64,000 nt of DNA from assembly GCA_027422505.1 (NCBI GenBank), contig JAPQWV010000017.1, positions 20,957,501 to 21,021,500 on the forward strand. Reading direction: 5' to 3'. This DNA comes from Craterostigma plantagineum (lineage: Eukaryota > Streptophyta > Magnoliopsida > Lamiales > Linderniaceae). Under the pieces are notes generated by a model. It saw only the letters and a program-made list of their open reading frames with translations. It was not told the origin of the DNA and did not search any database. Position numbers and translations under genes: made by a program. Below are positions 45,481-57,020 of this stretch, piece by piece (within the stretch, counting starts at the first letter, position 1; every line of letters starts with the position of its first letter).

Positions 45481-46974
45481 TTACCGCGATACTTGAAAAG
45501 ATAATTAAGTCTAAAAATTTAAGATGCGCGTTAGGACGATCTAAGTAACACATAATGCGAATCCTTGTAATAAAGTTGAAGAGATGCTGCCGATGATCGA
45601 TAATTACCCTGTCTTTGGGGGCATCGAAGAACTTATTAACATACTCGTAATTGCTTGGGTCGATGTTCCACACCGTCACGATTGGGATCGTCGATATTTC
45701 GATAAACTTCTCTATAGTTTCGACGTTGAAATCCTGCAACAAGAGAGATCAAACTCAAGACAAGGCGCAGTAACAAAACACTAACCTAACCATCATGCCG
45801 ATAAAAATTAAAAAAAAGACCTGTGAGTCCACGACCAACTCGTCGAACAGCTTGTGCAAGCGGATGGTCGGCTTATTGACCGATTCCCCCCTGGGAATGA
45901 CCTTTGCGTCGAGCGTATGGCCAAAGGTATAGTCCGAACGCAGCTTCTCTGCCACGGCGGTGAAGCTATCGTACTCTTCGCCCGAAAATTTAGGGAACAA
46001 TCCAATCTAAAAACAGTTCAATTTCAGAAGTTAGGCACACATAGACTCTTCCCCCTCTTTTAATCTCAAAAAACTTACAATGGAGATCTTTTTCTCATCT
46101 ATGATGCTGGAAGCATCTTCTGCAGATTTGATCTCAGCCGAGGCGGGACCCACTTGCTTCTTCAAGTAATCGACGATTCCATCGGCATCACGGGGGACTT
46201 TGTATCCTTGAATCGATTTCCCGCCGCTTCTTAAGATCTTCAGTGTAGGAAAACCTTGGATTTCGAACTCTATGGCTAAGTCGTGGTTCGATTCTTCGTT
46301 GGCATCGACTTTCGCAAGGACGATGGGTGGATCGTGGATGCTCAACTTAGCCGCAGCCTATTCATACTGCAATGGAATATGGGATGGGATTTACGGTCAG
46401 TGAAAGGAAAGATATCGGACACAAATTAAGAAGTGAAGCTGTCTGTTTAGGACATAAACTGTTCTAACCTTAGGTGCCAGAGCCTTACCGTGCCCGCACC
46501 AGTCGCAAGAACAACATAGCAGAGGGAAAGATTATCGTTATGAAGAATAGAAGAGGTCAAGACAAGCTAGAGATTAAAAATCGAGTAAACGAACGCCATT
46601 TTTTCAATAGCGGACACGAAGTGCTACTACATACATACATACCATGGAGCGTAGAATTCGACGACGCTGAAGCTGTGTTTGGACACGACATCCGTGAAAT
46701 TCGAGTGATCCAAAGTCAAAACCTTCTTAACGGCGGCGGGGCTGCGTCGGCTCGCACGCTCAGAAGCGCAAATGAAATTACCAGAATACCCTTCCAAACC
46801 CTAGCAGCCTCCATAATTTCGACAATCGAGCTTCGCCTAGAACTCGCGGAGAAACGTTATTGCATGTGAAAGAAGAGGGATGAGACAAAAGAGAGGTGAT
46901 GTGTCGTGTAAGAAAAAGAGTTCATAATCTATAGACTTGACCAGTCCCCGCCCCCATTAGGATGGGTCTCCCAG

Positions 46975-46995
46975 TGACGTGGCGTGTTTTATTGG
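46975..46995 (-). promoter_or_regulatory. ER-stress-element-like site upstream of PDI
   Basis: Minus strand CCAAT, 8 nt, CCACGTCA, about 165 bp upstream of the ATG. The ER stress element is CCAAT-N9-CCACG, so spacing is one base short. Confidence 0.45.
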
Positions 46996-47384
46996 GGATC
47001 GATACGTCGAAGTAGCATAGAGTTGTAGTAATTTTTGCATGGAGGAAATTCGTGTCTGATGATTTTTTTCCCTCGTTAGAAATCTTGGCCTAACGTAATA
47101 TTTAAAGTAAATAATCGAAAATTTGTGCCTATATAAAATAAGTCTATTCTATATTATATTTTCTTAAATTTCGTTTACTTTTTGACTTCATTTAATTTTA
47201 ATACAAAATTAACGAACAAATACCAATCCAAACGAACAATAAATCCAAGACCACCATATTTTATTGCCATCTTCACGAGGACATGAAATGTTCAGAGCAT
47301 GAAAACTCAGCATTCGAATCCAAAACACTGATCAAACAATGAAGTTAAAAAAGAAGATACTTAGGGCGAAAAAATACACAACTT
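46996..47384. other. Intergenic, AT-rich
   Basis: Nothing recognised. Confidence 0.4.
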
Positions 47385-49602
47385 TCATTCATCCGCGGCG
47401 CAATTCAATCCTGTCGTCTTGCAAACGGGGCACAAATTCTTCAGCATAAGCCACTGCTTCACACATTCCGTGTGAAAATCGTGGCCGCAGTCGAGCCCAC
47501 CGACGTCTTCCCCTTCGACGTATTCTTCCTATCAGAAAAAAATTTGAAGAAAAAGAAATAATTTATTCCATGAATGAGAAAACCGTAAGGCTAATAAATT
47601 CGACGAGGGAGAGCGCTTCTCACACGACAGATGCTGCACGGCTCGCTTTCGACCTCGGACTGTTTTTTTTCTGCAAACTTGCGCTGCTTCAGATGGATGG
47701 ATATGGTCCCCTCTTTCAATCCCGTGCATACGTTGCCTATCTGTTCCCCGAGCTCCAACAATTCCTGGAAAAAAAAATTATTTCAAAATTATACGTTAGA
47801 TGAGGGGAAACAAAGCGTTCAATTATTTTTTCAGTACTGCATATTCGGGCTGGTGCCGTCATAACGACGCCTGGATTCTATGTTGCTATGTTAGGATACT
47901 AAGCTTCAAAACTGAGGCAATACGAGGACACCTAAATTACGAGTAGTTTTTCAGGCAGTAAAATTTGAAAATTGAAGCAATTTAAGGACAATTAATGCCA
48001 GAATTTTGAAATTTACTGTCATAAATTGTAACATCTTTAGATGTCCTCAACACCTCCAATTTAGGCATCCTTAAAATGCCACTACCCCAAAAAAGTATAT
48101 AGGACAAGATAAAATAAGCCAAAACGAAATAAGGGCTGCGTATAATATGTTGTCTTTTTCTTTTGGCCGCAAACCTCGTAAGACATGTCGTCCACATCCA
48201 TCCTCATATCGCGGTGACGGTCGTTCAAATCGGCTATTTCGAATATGAACGAGCGGCCGAGTGTTGCCTCCTTTTATTACACAGAAAAAGATTTGTTGTT
48301 TATGTCTATGGTCGGAGAATATAAGACATAGCGGGCAAGAAAAACTGACCTCAAACCTCAGACCTTCTCGGCTTTCCATGTGATCGAGCATTTGGCGAAT
48401 CTGTTAAAAAGTATGGGAGGAGAAGGTGTCGATTAACATTGCATCTCTCAAGATAGTTTCTCAAATTGAAAAAAAAATGAGCTTGTATGTAAGAACTTAA
48501 AAGAATCAAATGCTTGGATTGTAAGAAAAATCTAACAGAGATATGAATTTCGAACAAGAACAATCAAGTCTACAGCTTTAGACACAAAAAACATTCAAGG
48601 AGAAGAAATCATTGGAGTTTCATCCTCAAAAGAACGTGGGAAAGATTCCCACGAAATCTCTAATAAAACCAATCAAGAGAAACTGACTACAAAGTACCAC
48701 AAAATACGAAAAGAAAAAGGATCAAACTTTCGACGTACCTCAGACATTAATCCGTCGAGATTGCGCTGATCAAGGCTAGTGTTTCCATGTAATGAAGACG
48801 AAGAATGAGGAGAAGAAGAAGAAGAAGAAGAAGAAGAAGAAGAAGAAGAAGAAGAAGAAGAAGAAGATCCTCGTATTATTAAACTATTACTTCCATCTCT
48901 TTGGCCTTCAGCTTCATCACCCAACGCCGCCAAAAGGGCCCTTCTTGAAATCTCTAACCTCTCAATGTAAGAACGAGCATCTCTATTCAACGTCGTTCCA
49001 TAAGAAGGTCCACCAATCGCAAGTCTACTGCTACTTCCATTGCTTCCGCCATTTGTGCCCACATTCGCAGGTTCTTGAGAAGGGATTGGCAAGGAACGAT
49101 CCATAGCCCGAGAAACTGAAGAAGATTCACATACGCCTTCAATAACTGCAAGATTTAAGGTTGTCCCCTCGAAAACATGATCTTCATGGGGCGAGGCATC
49201 AGTACGTAATCTCACGTTTCTTGGGGAACTTGGCCTAAGATGATAAAGGTCCGAAATTGAAGTCCCAGAAGAAGAAGGCCCAATGTGAGTTGCTTCGACT
49301 GCTTTCCTCTTACACGAAGAGTGTGGACCATCGACAGAGCTATCGCGGGAATTTGTGGACATCTCCAGGCGATCGATTTGTTTTTCATTGTTACTGTTCG
49401 ACGGCTCGTATGGATGAAAAGCACCTTTGCTGACTTGGCCTTGCCCGGCGCTTGAACTTGGTTCGTCGATGGAGCGATGAAGAGTAGAAACTATGTGCTC
49501 GGAATGGTGATTTTGCACGCCGTTCCATGGGATCTGTGGTGAAGAATTGCTCGACGTTGAGCCATGATCGCAGCTTGGGATGGAGCTTTTCTGCCCTTGC
49601 AT
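47385..49602 (-). CDS. RING-H2 E3 ubiquitin ligase (MBR/HIP1-like)
   Basis: Five coding exons, 49602-48739, 48400-48350, 48267-48175, 47764-47624 and 47528-47385, give 430 residues with every junction in phase. The long first exon is Ser-rich and disordered, with a run of about 19 Ser. The region from LGRSFIFEIADLNDRHRDMR to YEELLELGEQIGNVCTGLKE matches the conserved stretch before the RING in MBR/HIP1-type ligases. The C-terminal RING-H2 is complete: CSIC, 14 residues, CGHDFHTEC, 10 residues, CPVC. Such proteins transfer ubiquitin from E2 to targets. MBR1/2 act on a Mediator subunit, but the target here is unknown. The first intron of the 5' leader is visible upstream (49645-50147). Confidence 0.92.
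47890..48100. repeat. Dispersed intronic repeat, copy 2
   Basis: ATTGAAGCAATTTAAGGACA and ATCCTTAAAATGCCACTACC, parallel to 37194-37445. In an intron of the RING-H2 gene. Confidence 0.7.
48811..48867. repeat. (GAA)n microsatellite coding poly-Ser
   Basis: About 19 GAA/AGA units inside exon 1 of the RING-H2 gene, read as TCT/TCC serine codons on the minus strand. Confidence 0.95.
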
Positions 49603-49644
49603 TGCTTATTCACATGCGTTGTTTTCTACTTCTTTGGTGAATCT

Positions 49645-50500
49645 GCAAACATCGGCCCATAAAATTGAAGTGTTGACAATGTAAGAAAACTAGAGACAGT
49701 TGCAAGCTTCAAACAACTGAAGCATTACACCAAAGTTATACTAAGAAAACGAGAGGGTTGAGAGGATAGCACGAAAGCAACCAATATGCATTCAACATCA
49801 CAGATGAAAAGCTTATATTATACTCTTTAGCTCCTTCGGCAGCTACTTAGATCTTCAATTCCCATGAAGCTGAAGGAAAACACGAAAAAGGTCGTAGAGA
49901 AAGGCGAGGAATTGACTAGCAAAGAGGGTCGATGGAGCAATTTTCGAGAGGTTCATAAAAAGGGTCCACATATAATCTGAAAGAGTAGCAATATGCACAG
50001 AAAAAAAGGAACTGAAACCAACGTTTGAAGCAAGGAACGAAAGATCGGAAGAAACCAAAGAGATGAGCTGATTATTGCAACGATCAAACACAAGATGCAC
50101 AATGACGAAGTCAATCTGCAAAACAGACAAACGACCAAATCCATTACCTGAGGGATAGAGGGAGAAACTGCTAGCATCAAAATAATGCAATCACCGCAAT
50201 AAAAACTGCGTCACATCACCAGCGAGGAAATAAGCATGAAAAGGTGGAAACAGAGAAACATAAACACAACCCTCAAACCCAGCGATGAAATATTCTTCAG
50301 AGAGAGAGAGAGAATCAGAAAAGGGGAGCGTTGGAAATGAGATATGCAGACGAAACTGTTGGGGCGGTGATGAAAAGCACAGAAACTCACCAAGAATAGC
50401 CCATTTTTGTGGCTCTCTGCAGCAAATTACCGGGTCACAAGAAAGCTATACTATACTATACGGACTACGGAGTATGACAAAGGGGAAGTAGCTATTCTAT
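49645..50500 (-). other. 5' leader exon and intron of RING-H2 gene
   Basis: An acceptor TTTGCAG at about 49640-49646 precedes the start codon, and a donor CAG|GTAATGG lies near 50147. The leader exon upstream has a GA/CT microsatellite (about 50300). Confidence 0.5.
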
Positions 50501-50639
50501 TTTTTCTCGCAATCATTTATCATATTGGGCTGGCATTGTTGGTTATCTCGTCAAGGGTTTTGACTTTTAACGTAAAAGGCGAGATTTTTATGCGATACGA
50601 GCGTAAAGGAAAATAAGATCTGAAGATTGTATCTTTATT

Positions 50640-51294
50640 ATGGAATTATGCAATGCAATCTCTCATTATAATTTATAACTGCCCGCCCATCTTCCAAATT
50701 TCTTTCCAAGAAAAAGCTTCGATTATAATATGGTAGAGGAAGTCTAATTTCATATACCAACACAACGTCGTTTACTATGTCGAAAGGAAGTCAATGCTTC
50801 GCTCTCTTGATCGCCTTGGCTATCAACCTCGATGGCTCGGGCCGGCCCATAAAACAGTCGGGCTCCAAATTCCAAGTCCTATGCGATTGGTTCGGGACAT
50901 GTCAATCCTATGCGGGCTCTAAATTCCGGCCCAATCAAATTATCACAAAATATCATAATCAAATCAACCTTCACAAACATCTTGGCCAGGGCACACCCAA
51001 CTTCAATTATTGAACCACACGCAGCCGTTAACCTTATCCTAATATACAGATACACCCCATTATTTTGAAAGCTACTTTAGATTACATATTTAAATAAATA
51101 AAACAGCACAAATGTTTTCTTTCCATCTCTTTCCAAATAATTCACTTGTCTTCTGTTGACCGATTTCCTCGTCCCTTCGTTTGCTCGCTCCTTCTAAGCA
51201 GCACACTCCCACGCATTATTACAGCAGACAACCATAAAATGCCCATTCTCGTATGCCGTAACTCAGCCACCCCTTCACAGCGGTCGAAAAACGA
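50640..51294. other. Intergenic and subtilase promoter region
   Basis: No other gene seen. The last 100 bp before the ATG are CT-rich, as in plant leaders. Confidence 0.45.
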
Positions 51295-53589
51295 ATGGCT
51301 CTCTCCAACCTCAATGCTCTGTTTTTCCCCTGTTTCTTCTTCTTCTTCTTCACATTCATCTCATGTAATAACACTCACTATGTATCTTCTTCATCAGTAG
51401 TACACATTATCCACATGGACAAATCCCACATGCCTAAGGTCCTCTCGAGCCCACATCACTGGTACGGCTCCATCGTTAGCTCACTTTCTAAGGAACCATC
51501 GGTCCTCGAGGAGAAGCTCGTCTACACCTACGACGACGCCTTCCACGGGTTCAGCGCCAAGCTGACCCAAAACGAGCTTAAAGCCCTAAAAAACCAGCCC
51601 GGGTTCCTCTCCTCCCACCCCGACCGGCCCGTCGAGCCCGACACCACACATTCCCCTGACTTCCTGGGCCTCAACACCGCTTCGGGCCTATGGCCCGCAT
51701 CCCAGCTCGGCAAGGACATCATCATCGGCGTGGTGGACTCGGGCATATGGCCCGAAAGCCCGAGCTTCGGCGACGCGGGCATGACTCAGGCCCCAAAGTC
51801 ATGGAAGGGCTCGTGCCAAGACGCCGGCCCGGGCTTCAACTCGTCGCTGTGCAACGGTAAGATCATCGGGGCCCGCTACTTCAACAGAGGAGCCGTGGCG
51901 TCCGGGACCGCAATAGATGCGAACTCGGCCCGGGACACAGACGGGCACGGGACACACGTGGCCTCGATTGCGGCGGGAAACTTCGTCCCGGGCGTCTCGT
52001 TCTTCGGGTATGGGCCCGGTACGGCCCGCGGGGCGGCCCCGCACGCGAGGCTATCGATCTACAAGGTGTTGTGGAACGGCGGGGGGAGCGCCGAGTCGGA
52101 TGTGGTCGCGGGGATCGATCGGGCGGTGGCCGACGGGGTCCACATAATATCGGTCTCAATAGGGTTTGCAAGCAATAACCTTTACGAGAACCCTCTGGCG
52201 ATAGCGAGCTTCGGCGCGAGGAAGAAGGGCATAGTGGTGTGCCTATCGGGTGGGAACAACGGGCCGGGCCTCAGGACGGTCACGTCGGCCATACCGTGGG
52301 CCGTCGTGGTGGCGGCGGGGATCATGGACCGGTGGTTTGCGGGGAGGTTGACCCTTGGGAACGGCCGGACCATCACGGGTTGGTCGACGTTTCCGGCGAG
52401 GCCCGTCGTCAGGAACTTGCCGATCGTTAATGTGTCAGCATGCGGCTCCGAGTCGCTCGCGCGGGTCCCTAAGGAGAGCATCGTGGTGTGCGACGCGACG
52501 GTGGGCAACACCGATTTCCGGTCGGTCGTGGGGGTTCTAATCGCGAACCGCATCCGAGCATCTGTGATCATTGCCAATGAGGAACGAATTTTCCGTTCGG
52601 GCGTTTTTCCCCATCCCGGGGTCGTCGTCACCCCGTCCCAAGGGGCCGAGGTCGCCCGCTACGCCTCGCAGAGCTCCTCCCCGAGGGGCAGCATCGAGTT
52701 TCAAGAAACGATTATCGGGCCGAACCCTAGGCCCGCTCCGGCCCTTTCCGAGGCCCAGTCTAGGGGTCCGGGCCGAGGGTATGAGAACATCTTGAAGCCC
52801 GACATCATGGCGCCGGGCGTGATGATCCTAGCCGCGTTCAACCCTAACCTCGTCGAGGCTCGAATCGGAGATAACGTTACCCTAACGACAAACTACACCT
52901 TTCAGTCCGGGTCGTCCATGGCGTGCCCTCACGTCTCGGGCACGGCCGCCCTGCTAAAGGCTGCCCATCCCGACTGGAGCCCGGCGGCCATACAATCGGC
53001 AATGATGACCACGGCCTACAACCTCGACAATGCAGGCCGGCCCATCAAGATTTCGGGCCGAGATCTTGACGCCACAGCCCTCGGGCTTGGGGCGGGCCAC
53101 GTCGACCCGAATCGGGCCTTGAACCCTGGCCTAGTATACGATGCGTCCGTGGACGAGTTGGTGGCCCTCGTATGCTCGATGAACTTCACCCGAGAGCAGA
53201 CGAGGAGCATCGTGAGGTCGAGCTACAACTGTTCGGAAACGTCGGCGGATTTGAACTACCCTTCTTTCATGACCCTTTTTCGCTTCGAAGAGAGGGGGAA
53301 GAGGATAACGAAGAAGTTTACGAGGACTCTGACGAACGTGGGCGACGGCCCAGGTTCTTACAGGGCCGAGCTCGAGATGCCAGAGAATAGCACCGTTCGG
53401 GTCCGGCCGAAGAGTTTGGTCTTCGATAAGAAGTACGAGAAGAAAAGCTATACACTAACGGTCCGTTATCGGGCCGAGATTGATAATCCTCTCAAGGTTG
53501 GATCTATTACATGGGTTGAGAAGTCCGGCAAGTACGAGGTCAGGAGTCCGGTCGTGCTCTATGCATCGGCCGATAATTTCGAGAGTTAG
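51295..53589 (+). CDS. Subtilisin-like serine protease (SBT1-type)
   Basis: A single uninterrupted exon of 764 residues, the usual size and structure for plant SBT1 subtilases, which are secreted to the apoplast. Residues 1-24 are a signal peptide (poly-Phe core), 35-110 the inhibitory I9 propeptide (VVHIIHMDKSHMPKVL ... YTYDDAFHGFSA). The catalytic triad is Asp148 (GVVDSGIWPES), His218 (DGHGTHVAS) and Ser541 (SGSSMACPH), with oxyanion-hole Asn321 (SGGNNGP). A protease-associated insert lies between His and Ser, and a fibronectin-like C-terminal domain follows (TRTLTNVGDGPGSY). The common GTSMA reads GSSMA. GC content is well above that of neighbouring genes. The ATG chosen gives the signal peptide directly. 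Confidence 0.96.
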   Translation: MALSNLNALFFPCFFFFFFTFISCNNTHYVSSSSVVHIIHMDKSHMPKVLSSPHHWYGSIVSSLSKEPSVLEEKLVYTYDDAFHGFSAKLTQNELKALKNQPGFLSSHPDRPVEPDTTHSPDFLGLNTASGLWPASQLGKDIIIGVVDSGIWPESPSFGDAGMTQAPKSWKGSCQDAGPGFNSSLCNGKIIGARYFNRGAVASGTAIDANSARDTDGHGTHVASIAAGNFVPGVSFFGYGPGTARGAAPHARLSIYKVLWNGGGSAESDVVAGIDRAVADGVHIISVSIGFASNNLYENPLAIASFGARKKGIVVCLSGGNNGPGLRTVTSAIPWAVVVAAGIMDRWFAGRLTLGNGRTITGWSTFPARPVVRNLPIVNVSACGSESLARVPKESIVVCDATVGNTDFRSVVGVLIANRIRASVIIANEERIFRSGVFPHPGVVVTPSQGAEVARYASQSSSPRGSIEFQETIIGPNPRPAPALSEAQSRGPGRGYENILKPDIMAPGVMILAAFNPNLVEARIGDNVTLTTNYTFQSGSSMACPHVSGTAALLKAAHPDWSPAAIQSAMMTTAYNLDNAGRPIKISGRDLDATALGLGAGHVDPNRALNPGLVYDASVDELVALVCSMNFTREQTRSIVRSSYNCSETSADLNYPSFMTLFRFEERGKRITKKFTRTLTNVGDGPGSYRAELEMPENSTVRVRPKSLVFDKKYEKKSYTLTVRYRAEIDNPLKVGSITWVEKSGKYEVRSPVVLYASADNFES

Positions 53590-54018
53590 TTTCCTTATTT
53601 AACATTTCGTATTTAATAAGTATGAAAACTAAGTTTGGCGCTGATATCCTCGTATTATCGTCGGCCCGACCCAAAGGATGGGGTCTTTCGGGCTTAGGCT
53701 TTGGCCCGATACTCGCTACTTGAAACTCAGGAGCTCGCGCTCGACAATAACCAAGTCTTGTTTCCTTCTATCTTTTCTATGTTTTGGTAAGACTGCAAAG
53801 TGGTTTGGCAACATAACATTACCTATTTACCGGTGAAATTGATACTTTACCGCTCCCACTTACATAGTTAGGTTAGGCAGTCCTAAAAATTGCATCAATG
53901 TTTGGTTATATTACATCACAACATCATTACACGGAGCTATAACACTATATATATGTGTGTATATGATGTAATAACATCAATCAAGTAAATATTTCTAAAA
54001 ACCACCTAGAAAAATAAG
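53590..54018. other. Intergenic
   Basis: 3' flank of the subtilase and promoter of the next small gene. Nothing specific. Confidence 0.4.
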
Positions 54019-54397
54019 ATGGATGGCAACCCTAAATACGTTCCACCACCACCACCGATTCTTTCATCACTTCTACCCTACAACGGCGAAAACCCGACCC
54101 GTTTAAGCCCGTCGAGTAATCATCCGCCAAGCACGGCTAATTATAATGGTGCTCGTAATATCCCTCCACCACCATATTACTATTATTATCCGCCTCCGAC
54201 GTATTATCATCCCCTTCAAGCTTATGGTTCATTGGGTAAGTGGGTAAAAGTGTTTATTATAATTGAATCTATGCGATTTAATTTGCGTACAATGTATGAA
54301 TTTAAGTGATATTGCAGGCCGTGGCGGCAATTATGGAGACGTTCATTTCATTCATGCCAAACATTATTTTTATACAATGGGAACCTACAAGTCTTAA
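54019..54397 (+). CDS. Small proline/tyrosine-rich protein
   Basis: Two exons, 54019-54235 and 54318-54397, joined in phase, give 98 residues. The N-terminal part has PPPPP, PPPPYYYYYPPP and TYYHP runs and no signal peptide. The second exon adds RGGNYGDVHFIHAKHYFYTM and GTYKS. It could be a nuclear or cytosolic low-complexity protein rather than a cell-wall extensin, which would need secretion. No family recognised. Intron retention would give a different, longer C-terminus. Confidence 0.6.
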
Positions 54398-55117
54398 TTG
54401 GTTTTATGAACTATGGATTTAAGATAAAATGTTTTTCATGTTTGTGTAGATCATAATGTATTTCGAATTTGGAGTAAAGCTTGATTTGATGCTTTGTATT
54501 ACAACTTTACGTATTGTTTTTTTTTTTTGATAAGGAAAATTCATTACCCAAGCATCATTTTTACACTGTCACATACACCCATAACACCTACATCATCTAT
54601 CAAATTCCAAGCCCAAACGTTTGTTAAGAACTAGATCACACGATCCCATTTTACTTTACGAATTTTTTATGATGTCATTTAATGATAATATGTCCGCGTA
54701 GACCTTGTCATTACCACCGTGATTAACCAACATTTATTTTTCGGTGTAACTACTGCACCAAACTCCATAATTTCGAAATGGGATGCCAAATAAAATATAT
54801 ATATATATATTTAAAACTTTTAGATGTATTATCTTGCTAGACACTCGTTATTAGAACTTCAGTACTATCGACTACATATGAACTATTTTAATTATATGAA
54901 GTTACAACAATATGAGTTCAATGCGTAAGAAAAAAGATAATGATGCAAGGAAAACAAATAAATAATTAATCGTCTTCAAATCACAAATAACTTATTGGAA
55001 GGATTAAATAGCAAATACGGGAGACTTTCCAAGACTTTCCTTGCTCTGTTCAGCTTCCACATTCTTCTTCCTATCTCATTTATCTCTCTCTCTCCCTCTC
55101 TCTCTCTAGCTGTAGCC
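54398..55117. other. Intergenic and BOI-like promoter
   Basis: AT-rich. A CT microsatellite (about 55083-55107) lies in the 5' leader of the next gene. Confidence 0.45.
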
Positions 55118-57020
55118 ATGTCTTCGTTCCCTCGCAACCACAGCATCCAGCAATTTCTTCACCAAAACCCCTCGCAACCACAGCAATCTAACCTCTTTAG
55201 GTGAACAAGAGATACCTAAGAAAAGATTAAATTCTTCTTTAAGCTAACAGTTTCGATATGCAAATCTCTGCTGAGCTTCTTGATCATCGGAGCTGATTAG
55301 TCCTTCGTCTTCGATCTAATCATCATTTTCTTGTTTCAGGGACTTTAACAACGGAAATAACATGGACGGCGGTCAGATTTCGCAGCATCAAGTAGCCTAC
55401 TTCAACAACAACATCAACCCTAATCTTATTGATCAACACCCGCCATACGTCCCACCAAGTAATGATTCCCTAGCTCTAAGAGCTACTATTTGACGATCGT
55501 ACCTAATCTAATTTTTTTATTCAACTCTCAGGTTTGGCACTGGGTCAGTGCCCGACCAATGTTGAAAACGGGCTGAATCTGCAGTGGGTTGATTCCAAGA
55601 GAAATGCCCCAATTGAGAGGCTTTTCTTGGAGAACTCTATCAATTTGAAAGGAAGCAGTAGTAAAAACAATAATTCCCAGCTATCTGATTTACTTCAGGC
55701 AAGGTCAGTGTCTACTGGGCTTGGTCTGTCCCTGGAGAATCCAAGGCTATCTTCATCAGGCGACTCTGCTTTATCTGGGCTTATCGGCGATGCCCTTGAG
55801 CGAGAGCTACAGAGACAGGATGCTGAGATTGATAGATATGTCAAAGTTCAGGTCGGATAGACAGCTGTTGGTTTGTTTGATTCCTTTTAACAGATATTTT
55901 CTTGCCTGCATTCGTTTAATTAGTTCCGTCGGATCATTGTTATTGTTGATCTTGAGGTAACGGTGTGATTGATTTCGTTGTCCAGACGAATGGTTTATGT
56001 AGAGGTTGTAAAATGCAGATTTCTTGTTTAGGATTCTACTGTGGCTGACCAGTTTTGAGTTTCTTTATATGCTTTTAGAATTGGAGAATATTGAGATGGC
56101 TCTTATATGCTGTAAGAACTATGCTTCGTGAAAAGAAATGGCGAAAACATTATGGTCTGAAGCAATATTTATTTTTGAGTCTACTAAATGTGAATCATGG
56201 GTTATATCTAACAGAGAATTTGCTTTTTAAAAGCCCTTTCCAATTCTTAGCATGTTCCTTCATTTGGTTGTTTCAAGTTCTTACCCTGTATTGCAACTTT
56301 TCAAGCAAAAATCCCTATGACCTAGATTGTTCTGTTCTGCCTGTAAATGGTTTTCCCTCTCGTGATGGAGCGATCGTCTCTTGTCTGTTTCATCTTCTTG
56401 TTTTTTGAAGCAAATTTTAATTGATTACCCTAACATATTCAGCAATAGATTACTCAGCTTATAAAACTGGTGTTTTCTTGTCTTAGGGAGATCGCCTTAG
56501 GCAAGCCATCCTGGAAAAATTCCAAGCAAGCCAGCTCCAAACCATATCATACATGGAAGAAAGAGTGTCCCAAAAGCTCCGGGAAAAGGACTCGGAATTG
56601 GAAGAGACTAACAAGAAGAACCTCGAGCTCGAGCTTAGGCTCGAGCAGCTCACCATGGAGGCCAACGCATGGCAGCAGCGAGCCAAGTACGGCGAAAACA
56701 TGGTCAACACTCTTAAGCAAAACCTTCAGCAAGTCTACGCCCAAAGCCGAGACAGCAAAGAAGGGTGCGGGGACAGCAGTGAAGTGGCTGACACAGCCTC
56801 GTGCTTCTATGGAGGACAACAGCCCATTGATTGTCGCCTGCTTAGCGAGGCTGGGAAAACGAAGGAGATGATGACGTGTAAGGTATGTAGGGTGAATGAG
56901 GTTTGCATGCTATTGTTGCCTTGCAAGCATCTCTGCCTTTGTAGAGAGTGTGAGAGTAAGCTCAGTGTTTGTCCATTGTGCCATTCTTCCAAGTATTTGG
57001 GCATGGAGGTTTATACTTGA
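55118..57020 (+). CDS. BOI-related RING E3 ubiquitin ligase
   Basis: Four exons, 55118-55200, 55340-55458, 55532-55851 and 56487-57020, give 351 residues with in-phase junctions. A Gln/Asn-rich N-terminal region is followed by the conserved ELQRQDAEIDRYVKVQGDRL and a coiled coil (about 197-260: EERVSQKLREKDSELEE, MEANAWQQRAKYGENMV). The C-terminal C3HC4 RING at about 305-339 reads CKVC ... PCKHLCLCREC ... CPLC. BOI-type ligases attenuate cell death and stress responses and can act with DELLA proteins. The target here is unknown. No damage. Confidence 0.93.

Larger units (their letters stand above)
44364..46812 (-). pseudogene. Protein disulfide isomerase pseudogene (PDIL1 type)
   Basis: Minus strand, from ATG 46812 ([20 protein letters not shown], a signal peptide) to KDEL at 44364. 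PDI catalyses disulfide exchange in the ER through two CGHC thioredoxin domains. Damage: the frame shifts just after the signal peptide (run of CCGCCG near 46735). The first active site reads WCGHG instead of WCGHC (near 46490). The expected YEKAAAK has a TAG in place of Lys (near 46357). The b' domain is only partly present. The second thioredoxin domain (APSCGHCKNFAPILEEVA) and the C-terminal tail GVKDEL are intact. A MITE and a dispersed repeat occupy an intron. Recently dead by the look of its intact 3' exon. Sequencing errors cannot explain all three changes. Confidence 0.85.

Noticed and set aside
48792..49106. Poly-Lys plus-strand frame
   Set aside because: Antisense of the (GAA)n run coding serine in the RING-H2 gene.
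51799..52631. Several long frames antisense to or out of frame with the subtilase
   Set aside because: High GC suppresses stop codons. Only the 764-residue frame carries a recognisable domain set.
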